NCBI GenBank assembly: GCA_964541895.1
Contig: CAZISM010000044.1
Location: 1-39,571 of the forward strand
Reading direction: 5' to 3'
Length of the DNA stretch: 39,571 nt
Source: CAZISM01 sp964541895
GTDB taxonomy: Bacteria; Zhuqueibacterota; Zhuqueibacteria; Residuimicrobiales; Residuimicrobiaceae
Shown here: one piece after another, positions 31,320 to 39,571 of the stretch
How the letters are laid out: the number at the start of each line of letters is the position of its first letter
Position numbering within the stretch: the stretch's first letter is position 1
Program-made: the position numbers and the translations under genes
The notes under the pieces: generated by a model
Seen by the model: only the letters and a program-made list of their open reading frames with translations
Database searches by the model: none
Told to the model about the DNA's origin: nothing

Positions 31320-33341
31320 TTATAGCCATCTCGCCAGCCAGGCGTGGACTTCGTTCCACCACAGGCGGGCGTTTTGCGGCTTGAGGACAAAATGGGTTTC
31401 GTCCGGGTACACCAGCAGTCGCGACGGCACGCCCATTTTTTGCAGCGCCGTGAACATCTGCAGGCCCTGCGTGTACGGTACGCGATAATCGCCTTCGCCA
31501 TGGATGACCAGGGTCGGCGTTTTGAATTTTTTCAGGTTTTGCACGTAAAACGAGGGCGACCATTTGGCATAGGCTTCGGGATTGTCATAGGGGGTGCCGG
31601 CCATTTCCCACTCTGGAAACCAGAGTTCTTCGGTGGCGCCGTACATGCTTCGTTGATCAAAGACGCCGGCATGGCTGATCAGCGCTTTAAACCGGTCCGT
31701 ATGGGTAGCGATCCAGTTAATCATGAACCCGCCATAGCTGCCGCCGGCCGCGGCGATGCGGCGGCCGTCGATAAAGGGGTATGTTTTCACCAGGTAATCG
31801 ACGCCGGCCATCAGGTCCCTGTACGGTCCGCCGCCCCAGTCTTTGCTCACGGCATCGGTCCAGGCCTGGCCATAGCCGGTGGAGCCGCGGAAATTGACCA
31901 TGGCGACCACATAACCGGGTGCGGCGAAGAGCGAGGCGTTCCAGCGGAAATGAAAATTGTCTGCCGACATGCCCTGCGGGCCGCCGTGAATGACATAGAG
32001 CATGGGATATTTTTTCGCCGGATCGAAAAACGGCGGTTTGAGCAGGAGGCCGTGTGCCTTTTTGCCGTCAAAGCTGGTGAACCAGAAATCCTCGGCCGGT
32101 TGCAGGGCCAATTGCTCCAGCAGGGATTGGTTCACCTGCGTCAGCTGTTTCGTTGTTTTGCTTTGCGGGTCAAAGCAGAATATCTCGTCCGCATGGGTGA
32201 CGCTTTGCTGTTTGAAATACAGCTTGCCGTCCTTCGCCGGGAGGAGGTTGCTGTTGACGTGATCGTGCACCAGTTCGCTGATGTTCCTGTCCGCCAGATC
32301 GATTTTAAAGATCGACACCCGTCCCTGCTGATCCGCGTTGATATAAAGCGACCGGCTGTCCGGAGACCAGACCGTTTCGTTCACGCTCAGATCCCAGGTC
32401 GCCGTCAGGTTGACCGATTGAGCCGAGGTGCGATCGTAGACATAGAGATCGTATTGATCCGCTTCAAATCCGGGGCGGCGCATGGCCTTGTAGGCCAGAT
32501 ATCTGCCGTCGGGTGAATAGAGCGGTTGATTGTCATTGGCTCTGTTCGCCGCGGTAAGCGATTTGCTTGCGGCCGCATCGAGGCGGCTGAGGAAAATATC
32601 GTTGTTGGTGGACAGGGCGACGACCGGGTCGGTATTGCGGACAAAGGCAAACTCTTTGCCGTCCGGTGAAAAGGCGAAATCGCGGCTTCCGCCCAGATCG
32701 GCCGGCGGCGTATCGAAATCGCCGGGGGTGAGATCGACCACCTGCTGGCCCTGGCCGTCGCACTTGAACACATGACTGCGCAAGCCGTCCGTCCAATGGT
32801 CAAAGACGCGGAACAGCAGGCGCTCGCTGCTAAAGGCCTTGACTTTAGCGTCGCTGCGTGCCTGCAGGCGGCCGGCGGATTCCGGCAGATCCCTGGCGTC
32901 AGGATAAACCGATGTGGTAAAAGCAAAGCCCTGGCCGTCCGGTGTATAGATGAAATCATCGACATCGACCGGCAGACGGGTTATCTGTACGGCTTCACCG
33001 CCCTGCAGCGATAAGAAATGAATCTGTCGCGAGCCGCTGCGGCTGGAAATAAAAGCGATTCCGGATCCGTCCGGATGCCAGCGCGGCGAGCCGTCGAATT
33101 TGTCCATAAAGGTCAGTTGCCGCGGCTGGCCGCCCTGAGCGGGAATGATCCAAAGGTCGGCGTTGCCGCTGTTTTTGTCCATGTTGTAGGCGGTCTGCAC
33201 ATAAACCAGCGTGCGGCCATCCGGAGAGAGGGCGACTTCGCCGATGCGTTTCATATCCCAGAGATCCTGCACGGTCATCTGCCTTTGGCCGGCGAGAGAT
33301 AAACCGCACAAGAGAAAAAGCCAGAGCGTTACTCTTTTCAT
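31320..33341 (-). CDS. S9 family peptidase (DPP5 / acylaminoacyl-peptidase-like)
   Basis: 673 residues. A secreted serine exopeptidase of the prolyl-oligopeptidase clan. Signal peptide MKRVTLWLFLLCGLSLAG, a seven-bladed propeller with WD40-like PD40 repeats (LSPDGRTLVYV, WHPDGSGIAFIS, FSPDGKEFAFV, YSPDGRYLAYK), then an alpha/beta-hydrolase domain. The predicted catalytic triad is S535 (GGSYGGF), D618 (GEGDYRVPY) and H650 (DETHFVL). The layout resembles Porphyromonas DPP5, which releases dipeptides from oligopeptides in the periplasm. AAAGGAG upstream of the start. The Ig-like lipoprotein gene lies just upstream on the same strand, the FlgD-like lipoprotein downstream. Confidence 0.9.
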   Translation of the reverse strand: MKRVTLWLFLLCGLSLAGQRQMTVQDLWDMKRIGEVALSPDGRTLVYVQTAYNMDKNSGNADLWIIPAQGGQPRQLTFMDKFDGSPRWHPDGSGIAFISSRSGSRQIHFLSLQGGEAVQITRLPVDVDDFIYTPDGQGFAFTTSVYPDARDLPESAGRLQARSDAKVKAFSSERLLFRVFDHWTDGLRSHVFKCDGQGQQVVDLTPGDFDTPPADLGGSRDFAFSPDGKEFAFVRNTDPVVALSTNNDIFLSRLDAAASKSLTAANRANDNQPLYSPDGRYLAYKAMRRPGFEADQYDLYVYDRTSAQSVNLTATWDLSVNETVWSPDSRSLYINADQQGRVSIFKIDLADRNISELVHDHVNSNLLPAKDGKLYFKQQSVTHADEIFCFDPQSKTTKQLTQVNQSLLEQLALQPAEDFWFTSFDGKKAHGLLLKPPFFDPAKKYPMLYVIHGGPQGMSADNFHFRWNASLFAAPGYVVAMVNFRGSTGYGQAWTDAVSKDWGGGPYRDLMAGVDYLVKTYPFIDGRRIAAAGGSYGGFMINWIATHTDRFKALISHAGVFDQRSMYGATEELWFPEWEMAGTPYDNPEAYAKWSPSFYVQNLKKFKTPTLVIHGEGDYRVPYTQGLQMFTALQKMGVPSRLLVYPDETHFVLKPQNARLWWNEVHAWLARWL

Positions 33342-33380
33342 TAAAAGCTCCTTTACGGTTGAACGGGCGCGTGCGCCACG

Positions 33381-35048
33381 TCAGGGCTTGGGTAATTGCA
33401 GGTCATTCCCTTCATTGGGCCAGCGTGAGCGCACCTCCAGGGTATCCGGGTAGACGTGGAATCGTTCGGCCGGCTTGAAAGGAAACGGTTCGCCGAGGGT
33501 ATACTGCCCGTTATCGTCTTCATCTCTGAAGCAGCGCATGGTATAGGCGCCTGGCAGCAGGGCTGGAAAGCGGTACGGTCCGGCCTGTACTTTTTCTGTG
33601 GCGGTTGGGGTGCCGTTGCTGCTGCGTACCTCCAGGTAAAACCATCCCTGGGCTAAACTATCGGCATCTGAAATAGTTCCACTGATTTCCGAAAGCGTAT
33701 CACTGAGGACGGTGCGGATTTTTTTTACAAAGAGCGTATCGGCCAGACGGTTGCCGGACCGGTCACATATGGAAGCGGCGGGCAGCAGCACGTGGAAAAT
33801 GGTATTGTTCGGCAGCGGCTGTTCCGGCTTGAAGGAGACCCGATTGCTCTCGACGGACAGTTCTCCCTTGATCCGATTTTTGAACGTGTCTTGCAGGCAA
33901 AAGTGACGCCGCAGGCTGTCGGCTTGCATGGTTTTGGAAAACCAGATGGTAAAGTCCTGATCCAGGGGGACGCTGCGCGAGCTGTCGCGGGGGATCATGG
34001 CCACATAACGGGGTTTGACGGTGTCGGGAACTGCCGACGCTTTAAAGGATTTGCCGGCAAAGGTCGTGTCGATGGCAAAACCGGCGCTGTCGAAGGCGCG
34101 ATGAACGCGCACGTCGTATGAGAGTTCGGCGATCTGTTCGCCGGTGAAAACGCGCACATAGTTGTTGTTGCTGTGGTCGATAAAATAATCCAGCACCGCC
34201 AGTGAGTCTGCGCCGGCGCGGATGGTAATGCTGTCGCAGGCGGCCATTCGTTCGGAGAACTGCAGGTCGACATGGCGCCGGTCCGGGGCGTTGACCGCCA
34301 CCAGGCGGGGTGCGGTGGTGTCGCGAACGGCCAGGCGCAGGGTGATATCGGTTCGCGCGGGCCGGCTTGCGCTGAGAGCAAAATCATCGGCAGCGACTGC
34401 CAGGGCTTCGGATTGGGCGTTGTAGCGTTGATTGTGATCGCGATCCTGCACTGCGAACAGGCGGTAAGCCACCAGGGCGAGGTAGCGCAGGTTGAAACGG
34501 CCCTGTTTGTCCGGCTGTGTGACATAGAGCGGCCCCTGTTCGGCCGGATCAGGGCTGGGCGTGGTTTGCAGGTCATAGGCCCAGATCTGCACGTTCTCCA
34601 ATTCCGACTCGCTGAAAATCCGGCCGGACAGGGAGCCGTGATCGAGATGATCGCCGGTGGAAAAAGCGAGACTGAATGGTGTCGGCATGGCGTTATTACG
34701 GAGGTCCTTGCAGCCGACGCCCACGGTGATGACATAGGTGCGATCCGCCATCAGGCCAGCGGGAAAGTGGATGGCCAGCTTTTTGCCATGCCAGCGATAT
34801 TGGACGCCGTCTCCGACCAGCGGCGTGATGAAAATGGACTCTTCACAGGAACGGCGCTCTACCGTTTCGCTGAACGCCAGCTCCACGATCGTGTTCAGAG
34901 GCACCAGCGTGGTGTCGGGTGTGGGAACGGTAGCCAGAATGCGTGGCGGCGTTGTGTCAGCCGGTCCGCCCGGAGGAAAACCTTGTTTGGCGCAGCTGAG
35001 CAGAAATATGGCGCATAGAACGGCGGTCCGCATTCGCAAAAGCGGCAT
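33381..35048 (-). CDS. Ig-like domain lipoprotein (SbsA-type Ig repeats)
   Basis: 555 residues. Lipobox FLLSC (Cys 19) followed by AKQGFPPGGPADTTPPRIL, a start I know from Bacteroidota lipoproteins with Ig-like (Big_5/SbsA) domains. The pattern P-x-x-(D/N)-x-x-x-V-P-L-(N/D)-x-x-(I/F)-x-(I/L)-x-F-S-(E/K)-x-(V/M) occurs at about residues 40-70 and again near 335. A second TAPRLVAVNAP repeat lies near 240, and a carboxypeptidase-regulatory-like segment at about 145-220. A cell-surface structural or adhesive role is likely. Start ATG at 35048 with AAGGA 7 bases upstream; the longer frame from 35111 lacks a signal at its start. It lies 39 bases before the S9 peptidase gene. Confidence 0.75.
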   Translation of the reverse strand: MPLLRMRTAVLCAIFLLSCAKQGFPPGGPADTTPPRILATVPTPDTTLVPLNTIVELAFSETVERRSCEESIFITPLVGDGVQYRWHGKKLAIHFPAGLMADRTYVITVGVGCKDLRNNAMPTPFSLAFSTGDHLDHGSLSGRIFSESELENVQIWAYDLQTTPSPDPAEQGPLYVTQPDKQGRFNLRYLALVAYRLFAVQDRDHNQRYNAQSEALAVAADDFALSASRPARTDITLRLAVRDTTAPRLVAVNAPDRRHVDLQFSERMAACDSITIRAGADSLAVLDYFIDHSNNNYVRVFTGEQIAELSYDVRVHRAFDSAGFAIDTTFAGKSFKASAVPDTVKPRYVAMIPRDSSRSVPLDQDFTIWFSKTMQADSLRRHFCLQDTFKNRIKGELSVESNRVSFKPEQPLPNNTIFHVLLPAASICDRSGNRLADTLFVKKIRTVLSDTLSEISGTISDADSLAQGWFYLEVRSSNGTPTATEKVQAGPYRFPALLPGAYTMRCFRDEDDNGQYTLGEPFPFKPAERFHVYPDTLEVRSRWPNEGNDLQLPKP

Positions 35049-35233
35049 GTGTAAATCCTTGCAGTTAACCCGAATTGGCTGATTGGAAAACGCTTTCATA
35101 AAATTACACAAAAACGCCTGAAATAAAAAATGTTTTCTTTTTGCCTGTTTTGACCTATATTTTTTTTATATGATGACATCCGGCGCTGGTGCGCGACCGG
35201 ATCTCCAATCCCCGCACTGCAGGAGTAGAGTGT

Positions 35234-36220
35234 ATGCGCAAGCCTTTTGTGTTTTTTCTCTGCCTGGCGACGATGGCCCTGTACGATTGTCATTCGGCGG
35301 CACCGGCAAAGGCCCCAAAGCCGCCATCCGGTTATCGCAGCATGAACTGGATCAAGGCCGCGGTAGCGCTCAAGCTGGAAAAGCTCGTTGACACCAGGCC
35401 GGAGGTGCCTGATTCCATCGAAGCGTTCCGCAACCTCACTTATAAAAAACTGGGTGACCGGGAATTGCAGCTGGACATATACCGGGCGAAATCCACGCCC
35501 ACGCCGGCGCCCTTGCTGATTTTCATCCATGGCGGAGCCTGGAAAAGCGGCCAGCGCAACGATTATCTGGTATATCTTTTGGCCTTTGCCGCCAAAGGCT
35601 ATGTCACCGCCACCGTTTCCTATCGTTTGAGCAAAGAGGCGGTCTACCCGGCTGCGGTGCAGGATGTAGCGTGCGCGTTGCGCTGGTTAAAACAGCACAG
35701 CGAAACCTACGGCATTGACCGCTATCGTATTGCTTTGATCGGCGGTTCTGCCGGCGGCCACCTGGCCATGATGGTTGGCTATGCACATGATTCCGAAGCC
35801 TTTACTGGTGATTGTACCGCGGATTCGGTCGATGACCGCGTCCAGGCGGTGGTGAATATTTACGGCCCCTGTGATCTGACAACGCCCTTTGCCGTCAGCA
35901 GCTCGGTGGTGGTCAAATTTCTCGGTTCGAACTATGGCGATGCGCCGGCGACCTATCAGCAGGCTTCACCGCTCGCCTGGCTTTCGGCCGATGATCCGCC
36001 GACCTGTATTTTTCATGGCACCATAGATGAGGTGGTGCCCGTTTCACAGTCCGATACCTTAAAGATCCATCTGGACCGGCTGGCCATAGCCAATGCCTAT
36101 CACCGATTAAAGGGTTGGCCGCATACGATGGATCTGTCTGCCAGGGTCAATGCCTATTGTGTGTACCATATGCATGATTTCCTGCAAAAGCATTTGAAAC
36201 CAGAACAGGGAGCGTTGTGA
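35234..36220 (+). CDS. Secreted alpha/beta-hydrolase (esterase/lipase, BD-FAE-like)
   Basis: 328 residues. Hydrolase of the carboxylesterase/acetyl-esterase type: oxyanion motif HGGAW (residue 99 on), nucleophile elbow GGSAGGH (S172), D265 in TIDEVVP, and H297 in WPHTMD complete the triad. A hydrophobic start (MRKPFVFFLCLATMALYDC) suggests export; LYDC is a poor lipobox, so lipid modification is doubtful. Substrates could be acetylated glycans or other short-chain esters. AGGAG 8 bases before ATG 35234. It shares its last base with the start of the S66 peptidase gene, so the two are coupled. Divergent from the Ig-like lipoprotein, with an AT-rich promoter region between. Confidence 0.85.
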   Translation: MRKPFVFFLCLATMALYDCHSAAPAKAPKPPSGYRSMNWIKAAVALKLEKLVDTRPEVPDSIEAFRNLTYKKLGDRELQLDIYRAKSTPTPAPLLIFIHGGAWKSGQRNDYLVYLLAFAAKGYVTATVSYRLSKEAVYPAAVQDVACALRWLKQHSETYGIDRYRIALIGGSAGGHLAMMVGYAHDSEAFTGDCTADSVDDRVQAVVNIYGPCDLTTPFAVSSSVVVKFLGSNYGDAPATYQQASPLAWLSADDPPTCIFHGTIDEVVPVSQSDTLKIHLDRLAIANAYHRLKGWPHTMDLSARVNAYCVYHMHDFLQKHLKPEQGAL

Positions 36221-37263
36221 TGGATACGGCTGAAATAACTCGTCGTGAATTCATGGGGGGCGCCGCCATCGCCCCCATGCTGATACCCGGTGATTCCGCG
36301 GCTGCCACGGCGATGCCGTTGCTCAAGCCGGCGGCTTTGCGCCAGGGGGATCTGGTGGGTTTGATCGCACCCGCCAGTCCGGTTTTCGAACCGTCTGATA
36401 TCAAAGAAGCGAGTCGGGCAATAGAAAAGCTGGGCTTTCGCGTCAAGCAGGGACGGCACCTGGGTGACAAGTGGGGCTATCTGGCCGGCAAAGATCGGGA
36501 TCGCGCTCAGGATGTGATGGAGATGTTTCTTGATCCGGAGGTTAAAGCTATCATCGCCCTGCGCGGCGGCTATGGCACTCCTCGTCTGCTCGCCCATCTG
36601 GACTATGCGGCTATCCGCCGCAACGCCAAAATCCTGATCGGCTACAGCGACATAACCAGCCTGCTGTTGGCCATTCATAAAATGGCCGGCATAGTCACCT
36701 TTCATGGCGCTGTTGCTCTTTCCACCTTTAACGACTATTCGACCGGCTACTTTAAGCGTACGCTCATGCAAACGACTCCGGTCGGTTTGATTCAGGATCC
36801 GCCTGCAGGCATGCCGACGTTGCTGAACAACGAAATCAAAACCGGGAGTGTGCGTGGCCGGCTGGTGGGCGGCAATATGACCTTGGTATGCAGCGGCCTG
36901 GGCACCCCCTATGAAATAGATACGCGTGACCGGGTGCTCTTTCTGGAAGAGGTCGGTGAAGAGCCCTATGCTGTGGATCGCATGTTGACGCAGTTGCTGC
37001 AAGCCGGCAAATTAACGGCATGCAGGGCCATTCTGCTCGATCGTTGCGCCAAATGCCAGCCTGCGGAATACAAGCCTGCGTTTTACAATACCATGAGCGT
37101 GGAAGAAATTATTATCGACCGGTTGGGAAACCTGGGGATCCCGATATTGTATGGTCTCTCCATCGGCCATGTGGCGGATAAACCGGTGATGCCGCTGGGG
37201 ATCGAGGTTGAAATAGATGTGGAGAATAAACAGTTTCAAATCCTGGAAGCGGCGGTAGGTTAG
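36220..37263 (+). CDS. S66 family LD-carboxypeptidase with apparent Tat signal
   Basis: 347 residues. Serine peptidase of the LdcA/MccF type, which removes the terminal D-amino acid from murein tetrapeptides or cleaves related L,D bonds. Nucleophile S143 in LIGYSDITSLL, glutamate E243/E244 in LFLEEVGEEPYAVDRML and H317 in LSIGHVADKP form the triad; ALRGGYGTPRLL is also typical. The N-terminus ITRREFMGGAAIAPM looks like a twin-arginine (Tat) signal, unusual as LdcA enzymes are usually cytoplasmic. ATG 36220 has AGGGAG 7 bases upstream; GTG 36217 is also possible. Follows the esterase without a gap. Confidence 0.88.
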   Translation: MDTAEITRREFMGGAAIAPMLIPGDSAAATAMPLLKPAALRQGDLVGLIAPASPVFEPSDIKEASRAIEKLGFRVKQGRHLGDKWGYLAGKDRDRAQDVMEMFLDPEVKAIIALRGGYGTPRLLAHLDYAAIRRNAKILIGYSDITSLLLAIHKMAGIVTFHGAVALSTFNDYSTGYFKRTLMQTTPVGLIQDPPAGMPTLLNNEIKTGSVRGRLVGGNMTLVCSGLGTPYEIDTRDRVLFLEEVGEEPYAVDRMLTQLLQAGKLTACRAILLDRCAKCQPAEYKPAFYNTMSVEEIIIDRLGNLGIPILYGLSIGHVADKPVMPLGIEVEIDVENKQFQILEAAVG

Positions 37264-37400
37264 ATCCCGCAGCAACGGCTGGTTGCCGGTATACATAGTG
37301 GATGAACTTTTTGTGCGTTACATCATGAGATTATTAAAAACGTTATCATAACTTTACCCTGAGGAAGCACAAGGGATGATGACGTAAGGGTAAATCGATA

Positions 37401-38376
37401 ATGAAAACAAGATTTTTCTGCCATCTTGCCTGGGTCCTGTTGCCGGCGCTGATCCTGTTCTGTCCAGCCTTTACGGCAGCCGGTACGGCCACCATTTCCT
37501 GGCGGGCTGTGCAGTTTAATAGCAGCGGTCAACCCGTAGAGCAACCCATCCACTATCTCGTTTATCGCGACTCGGTTCCGACCTTTCAGCCGAACCGCTC
37601 CAATTTTCTGACCGCAACCAGCGATACATTTATTATTGACGAGGAAAGCCGTCTGGCGGATCCCGGCCGGCACCTCTTTTATCTGGTTCGCAGCCAGGAT
37701 GCCTGGGGCAATATGTCGCAGAACTCGAACAGGGCAGGCGAGGTGCCGTTCGCGACGACGCGCGTGCGCATTCTTTTACAAGCCGTCTATCAACCGGAAG
37801 CGGACAGCATGAGCTGCCGCCTGCGGGATGCGGACATTTTCCCCTTTCTGTCTCCCCATATCGAATCGCGGCGCCAGGTCGCTGTTTTTTCCGGTTCCAT
37901 AGTAGACTGGGTGCTGTTGCAGTTTTTGTATCCGGAAACCGGTTTGGTAGCGGCCAGCAGAGCCTTTCTGCTTCGGCAAGACGGCTCTGGTGGAAATGGA
38001 CGGCACCAACGAGTGGTTGGGCGTGCCGTTGGCAGAGCCGGGTATCTATCGACTGCGGGTCAAACATCGCAATCATGCGGCAGTCACCCTTTCGACTGCA
38101 GCCTATTTTGCAGCTGACACGGCCCGTTTGTACAATTTTGCCGACGACAGTTCATGTTATGCCGCCTCGCAACAGGGCTGTCTGCTGCAGGAAGGGCGCC
38201 GGGGGCTCAAAGTCGGCGATCTCAATGAAGATCAGTCTATTGATGACGAGGATGGCCTGTTATGGCGCCGCGCCGCGCAGGTTGGTGCTGCCGGCTACCA
38301 GCCGGCGGATTTGAATTTTGACGGCCAGGTGACCAGCCGCGACTATGTGGTCTGGTATCGTAACCGGAATCCCTGA
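37401..38376 (+). pseudogene. Secreted Fn3 / HRNH / dockerin-like protein gene broken by a frameshift
   Basis: The first frame (37401 on) encodes a signal peptide, an Fn3-like domain (YLVYRDSVPTF ... FYLVRSQDAWGNMSQNSN) and the start of a second module (TTRVRILLQAVYQ ... IVDWVLLQF ... ASRAFLLRQDG). At about 37983-37989 homologous sequence moves to the next frame (ALVEMDGTNEWLGV ... YRLRVKHRNHAAVTLS) and runs to a stop at 38376. One base appears to be missing after GACGGC. The tail has two calcium-loop-like repeats (GDLNEDQSIDDEDGLLW and ADLNFDGQVTSRDYVVW) as in dockerin-like modules. The unshifted frame stops at 38117. It may be a true mutation or a sequencing error. AAGGG lies 10 bases before ATG 37401. 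Confidence 0.7.
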
Positions 38377-38414
38377 TCGCGCCGGCGCCTCCAGTTGAAA
38401 TTTCTTGTTTTTTA

Positions 38415-38442
38415 TTGAATAAATCTGTAGAATAAATATTAT
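38415..38442 (+). promoter_or_regulatory. Candidate promoter for the 38459-39472 gene pair
   Basis: TTGAAT (38415-38420) and TATTAT (38437-38442) are separated by 16 bases in a sharply AT-rich gap. The start of transcription would fall near 38449, only about 10 bases before the ATG, giving a nearly leaderless message. Confidence 0.45.
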
Positions 38443-38458
38443 TCATTCGGATTATGCC

Positions 38459-38947
38459 ATGATAGCGTACGGCCTGGCGTCTGTCACGGTGATCCTGGTT
38501 CTTTTTTTCGCTTCCGACCACAGAGCTCTGGCAGGTGAGGCGGAATTTCGTCTTGTAGTGTCCGCTAACGGCGAAGCTGTGGCCGGCGATTTTGCCGTTG
38601 ACCTGGAGATGAAGATCTCCGACGCCGGCCAGGTGGTGGCGGATGACGGCACCACCGCTGTGGTCAGCATGGCTACCCTGGAAGGTGAAAAAGAGTATTT
38701 TGTCGTTGTCAGACATCGCAATCATCTGGCTGCGATGAGCAGCACCGGCATCGGCCTGAGCAGCTCCGCGGCGGCCAACCATGATTACAGCACCGGGCTC
38801 GACAAATATTTTAGCGGAGAGGCTAAAGAGATTGAAGCGGGCGTCTTTGCTCTGCGCGCCGGCGATGCGGATGCGTCGGGCATTATCAATGCCGCCGATT
38901 ATTTCGTTATCAAGGAGAATGTTGGCAAAACCAGCAACACTCCCTAG
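38459..38947 (+). CDS. Secreted HRNH plus dockerin-like protein, short form
   Basis: 162 residues. A signal peptide (YGLASVTVILVLFFASDHRALAG) is followed by a beta-rich part, the YFVVVRHRNHLAAMSS motif at about residue 80, and a dockerin-like ending GDADASGIINAADYFVIKENVG. The HRNH block and ending are paralogous to the 3' part of the frameshifted gene just upstream, but the Fn3 domain and the DWVLLQ segment are absent. So this is a shortened relative. There is no clear ribosome site. Presumably secreted or surface-bound; ligand unknown. The next gene begins 12-18 bases later. Confidence 0.65.
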   Translation: MIAYGLASVTVILVLFFASDHRALAGEAEFRLVVSANGEAVAGDFAVDLEMKISDAGQVVADDGTTAVVSMATLEGEKEYFVVVRHRNHLAAMSSTGIGLSSSAAANHDYSTGLDKYFSGEAKEIEAGVFALRAGDADASGIINAADYFVIKENVGKTSNTP

Positions 38948-38965
38948 TGGGAGGAGGACGTGATC

Positions 38966-39472
38966 TTGTCTGACAGAACCGGATTGACACATCTGTTGGG
39001 ATTTTTATCGCTCCTGACCGTGACCACGCTCTCGGCAGGCACGGTGGAAGTGTCTCTGTCAGGAATCGATTCTCTTTCGGTGATCATCAAAGGTGTGATC
39101 GCAGATCAGCAGGCTGCAAGCATCAACGTCTGGGTCTATTACCGCGATGATGCCACTACCGATCTGGCGGTCGGCGACGTCAACAGCAGCGCCATTAGCA
39201 CCGGTTTCGGCTGGGGCACTGCCTTTGAAACAAAAGCCATAGAAAACGGCCCCTGGCTGAAAGGCGGCCATACCTTTAGCCGCCGGGCAACCTATGCCAA
39301 CCTCAACCTGGAGGGTCCGTATGACGACTATTGGAGCACCGGCGGTGTGACGGCTTTGAGTCTGGATTTCGCGCCGGCCGGCAGCGGCGAACGGGTGCCC
39401 ACCGGCGTCTATATCTGTCGTACGGCTGCGGGTGTGTACACAGACGTCAAGAAGATGATTTTCACAAAATAG
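38966..39472 (+). CDS. Small secreted protein of unknown function
   Basis: About 168 residues. Signal peptide (THLLGFLSLLTVTTLSAG), a beta-rich body (TVEVSLSGIDSLSVIIKGVI, SINVWVYYRDDATTD) and a C-terminus VPTGVYICRTAAGVYTDVKKMIFTK. That ending looks like the last two strands of a T9SS sorting tail, but without the PNPFN part. Start choice: GAGGAGG (38951-38957) is 8 bases before TTG 38966 but only 2 before GTG 38960, so TTG is slightly preferred. It lies directly after the short HRNH protein gene and is likely cotranscribed. No family recognised. Confidence 0.6.
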   Translation: MSDRTGLTHLLGFLSLLTVTTLSAGTVEVSLSGIDSLSVIIKGVIADQQAASINVWVYYRDDATTDLAVGDVNSSAISTGFGWGTAFETKAIENGPWLKGGHTFSRRATYANLNLEGPYDDYWSTGGVTALSLDFAPAGSGERVPTGVYICRTAAGVYTDVKKMIFTK

Positions 39473-39489
39473 TACGGTTCTATCTATAG

Positions 39490-39512
39490 GCCCGGCCGAG
39501 TCGTCGGGCTTT
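39490..39512 (+). terminator. Probable terminator at the right end
   Basis: GCCCGGC (39490-39496) can pair with GTCGGGC (39503-39509, one G-U pair) around CGAGTC, followed by TTTATAAT. The weak T-tract lowers confidence. The last 60 bases of the window are AT-rich with no gene. Confidence 0.45.
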
Positions 39513-39571
39513 ATAATATAAAAACCAATTGCTTTTATCTGTGGAAATACATATTTTTTCTTTGATTAAGA

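Noticed and set aside
35141..35180. Promoter for the esterase gene (TTGACC or TTGCCT with TTTATA-like boxes)
   Set aside because: The boxes do not combine at an acceptable spacing; the region is AT-rich and a promoter is likely there, but I cannot place it.

Overview
The window reads as a chromosomal stretch of a Gram-negative bacterium of the Fibrobacterota-Chlorobiota-Bacteroidota (FCB) superphylum, possibly a KSB1/Calditrichota-like candidate lineage. This is inference. It rests on secreted proteins ending in type IX secretion (T9SS) sorting tails of the PNPFN type, HRNH plus dockerin-like secreted modules, many lipoproteins, and TonB receptors with carboxypeptidase-regulatory-like N-termini. 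Base composition is mid-to-high 50s % GC by eye. No rRNA, tRNA, CRISPR array, integrase or insertion sequence was recognised.

Region 1 (1-13960, all +). After the tail of a papain-like peptidase comes an envelope region built from two copies of a three-gene module. Each has a small lipoprotein (A), a TonB-dependent receptor (B) and a large secreted protein with a T9SS tail (C). The first copy is ordered A1-B1-C1 (327-4617) and the second C2-A2-B2 (7601-12309). Between them sit a long-chain acyl-CoA synthetase and a D-threonine aldolase/D-serine dehydratase-like PLP enzyme. A secreted protein of unknown function, possibly an alpha/alpha-barrel, closes the block. The modules look like a surface capture/import system whose ligand cannot be read from sequence.

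Region 2 (13961-18152). A converged intergenic spacer holds a dispersed palindrome and a REPIN-like inverted pair of REP sequences. Then come ornithine aminotransferase (-), trpS and lysA (+), and a small conserved gene (-).

Region 3 (18153-23131). A pyrimidine operon, pyrR-pyrB-pyrC, follows a leader with a promoter, a possible 13-codon leader peptide and an intrinsic terminator, so it looks controlled by attenuation. After a terminator come a lipoprotein and an overlapping coiled-coil membrane protein of unknown function.

Region 4 (23132-27134). A translation cluster, rplM-rpsI-rpsB-tsf-pyrH-frr, has a good promoter, a structured rpsB leader, a strong intrinsic terminator between tsf and pyrH, and a final terminator.

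Region 5 (27135-39571). A methyltransferase, a DUF1841-like protein and a cell-wall amidase (+) are followed by three minus-strand envelope genes: an Ig-like lipoprotein, an S9 peptidase and a small FlgD-like lipoprotein. Then an esterase and a Tat-type S66 LD-carboxypeptidase (+) lead to secreted Fn3/HRNH/dockerin-like genes, one of them frameshifted.
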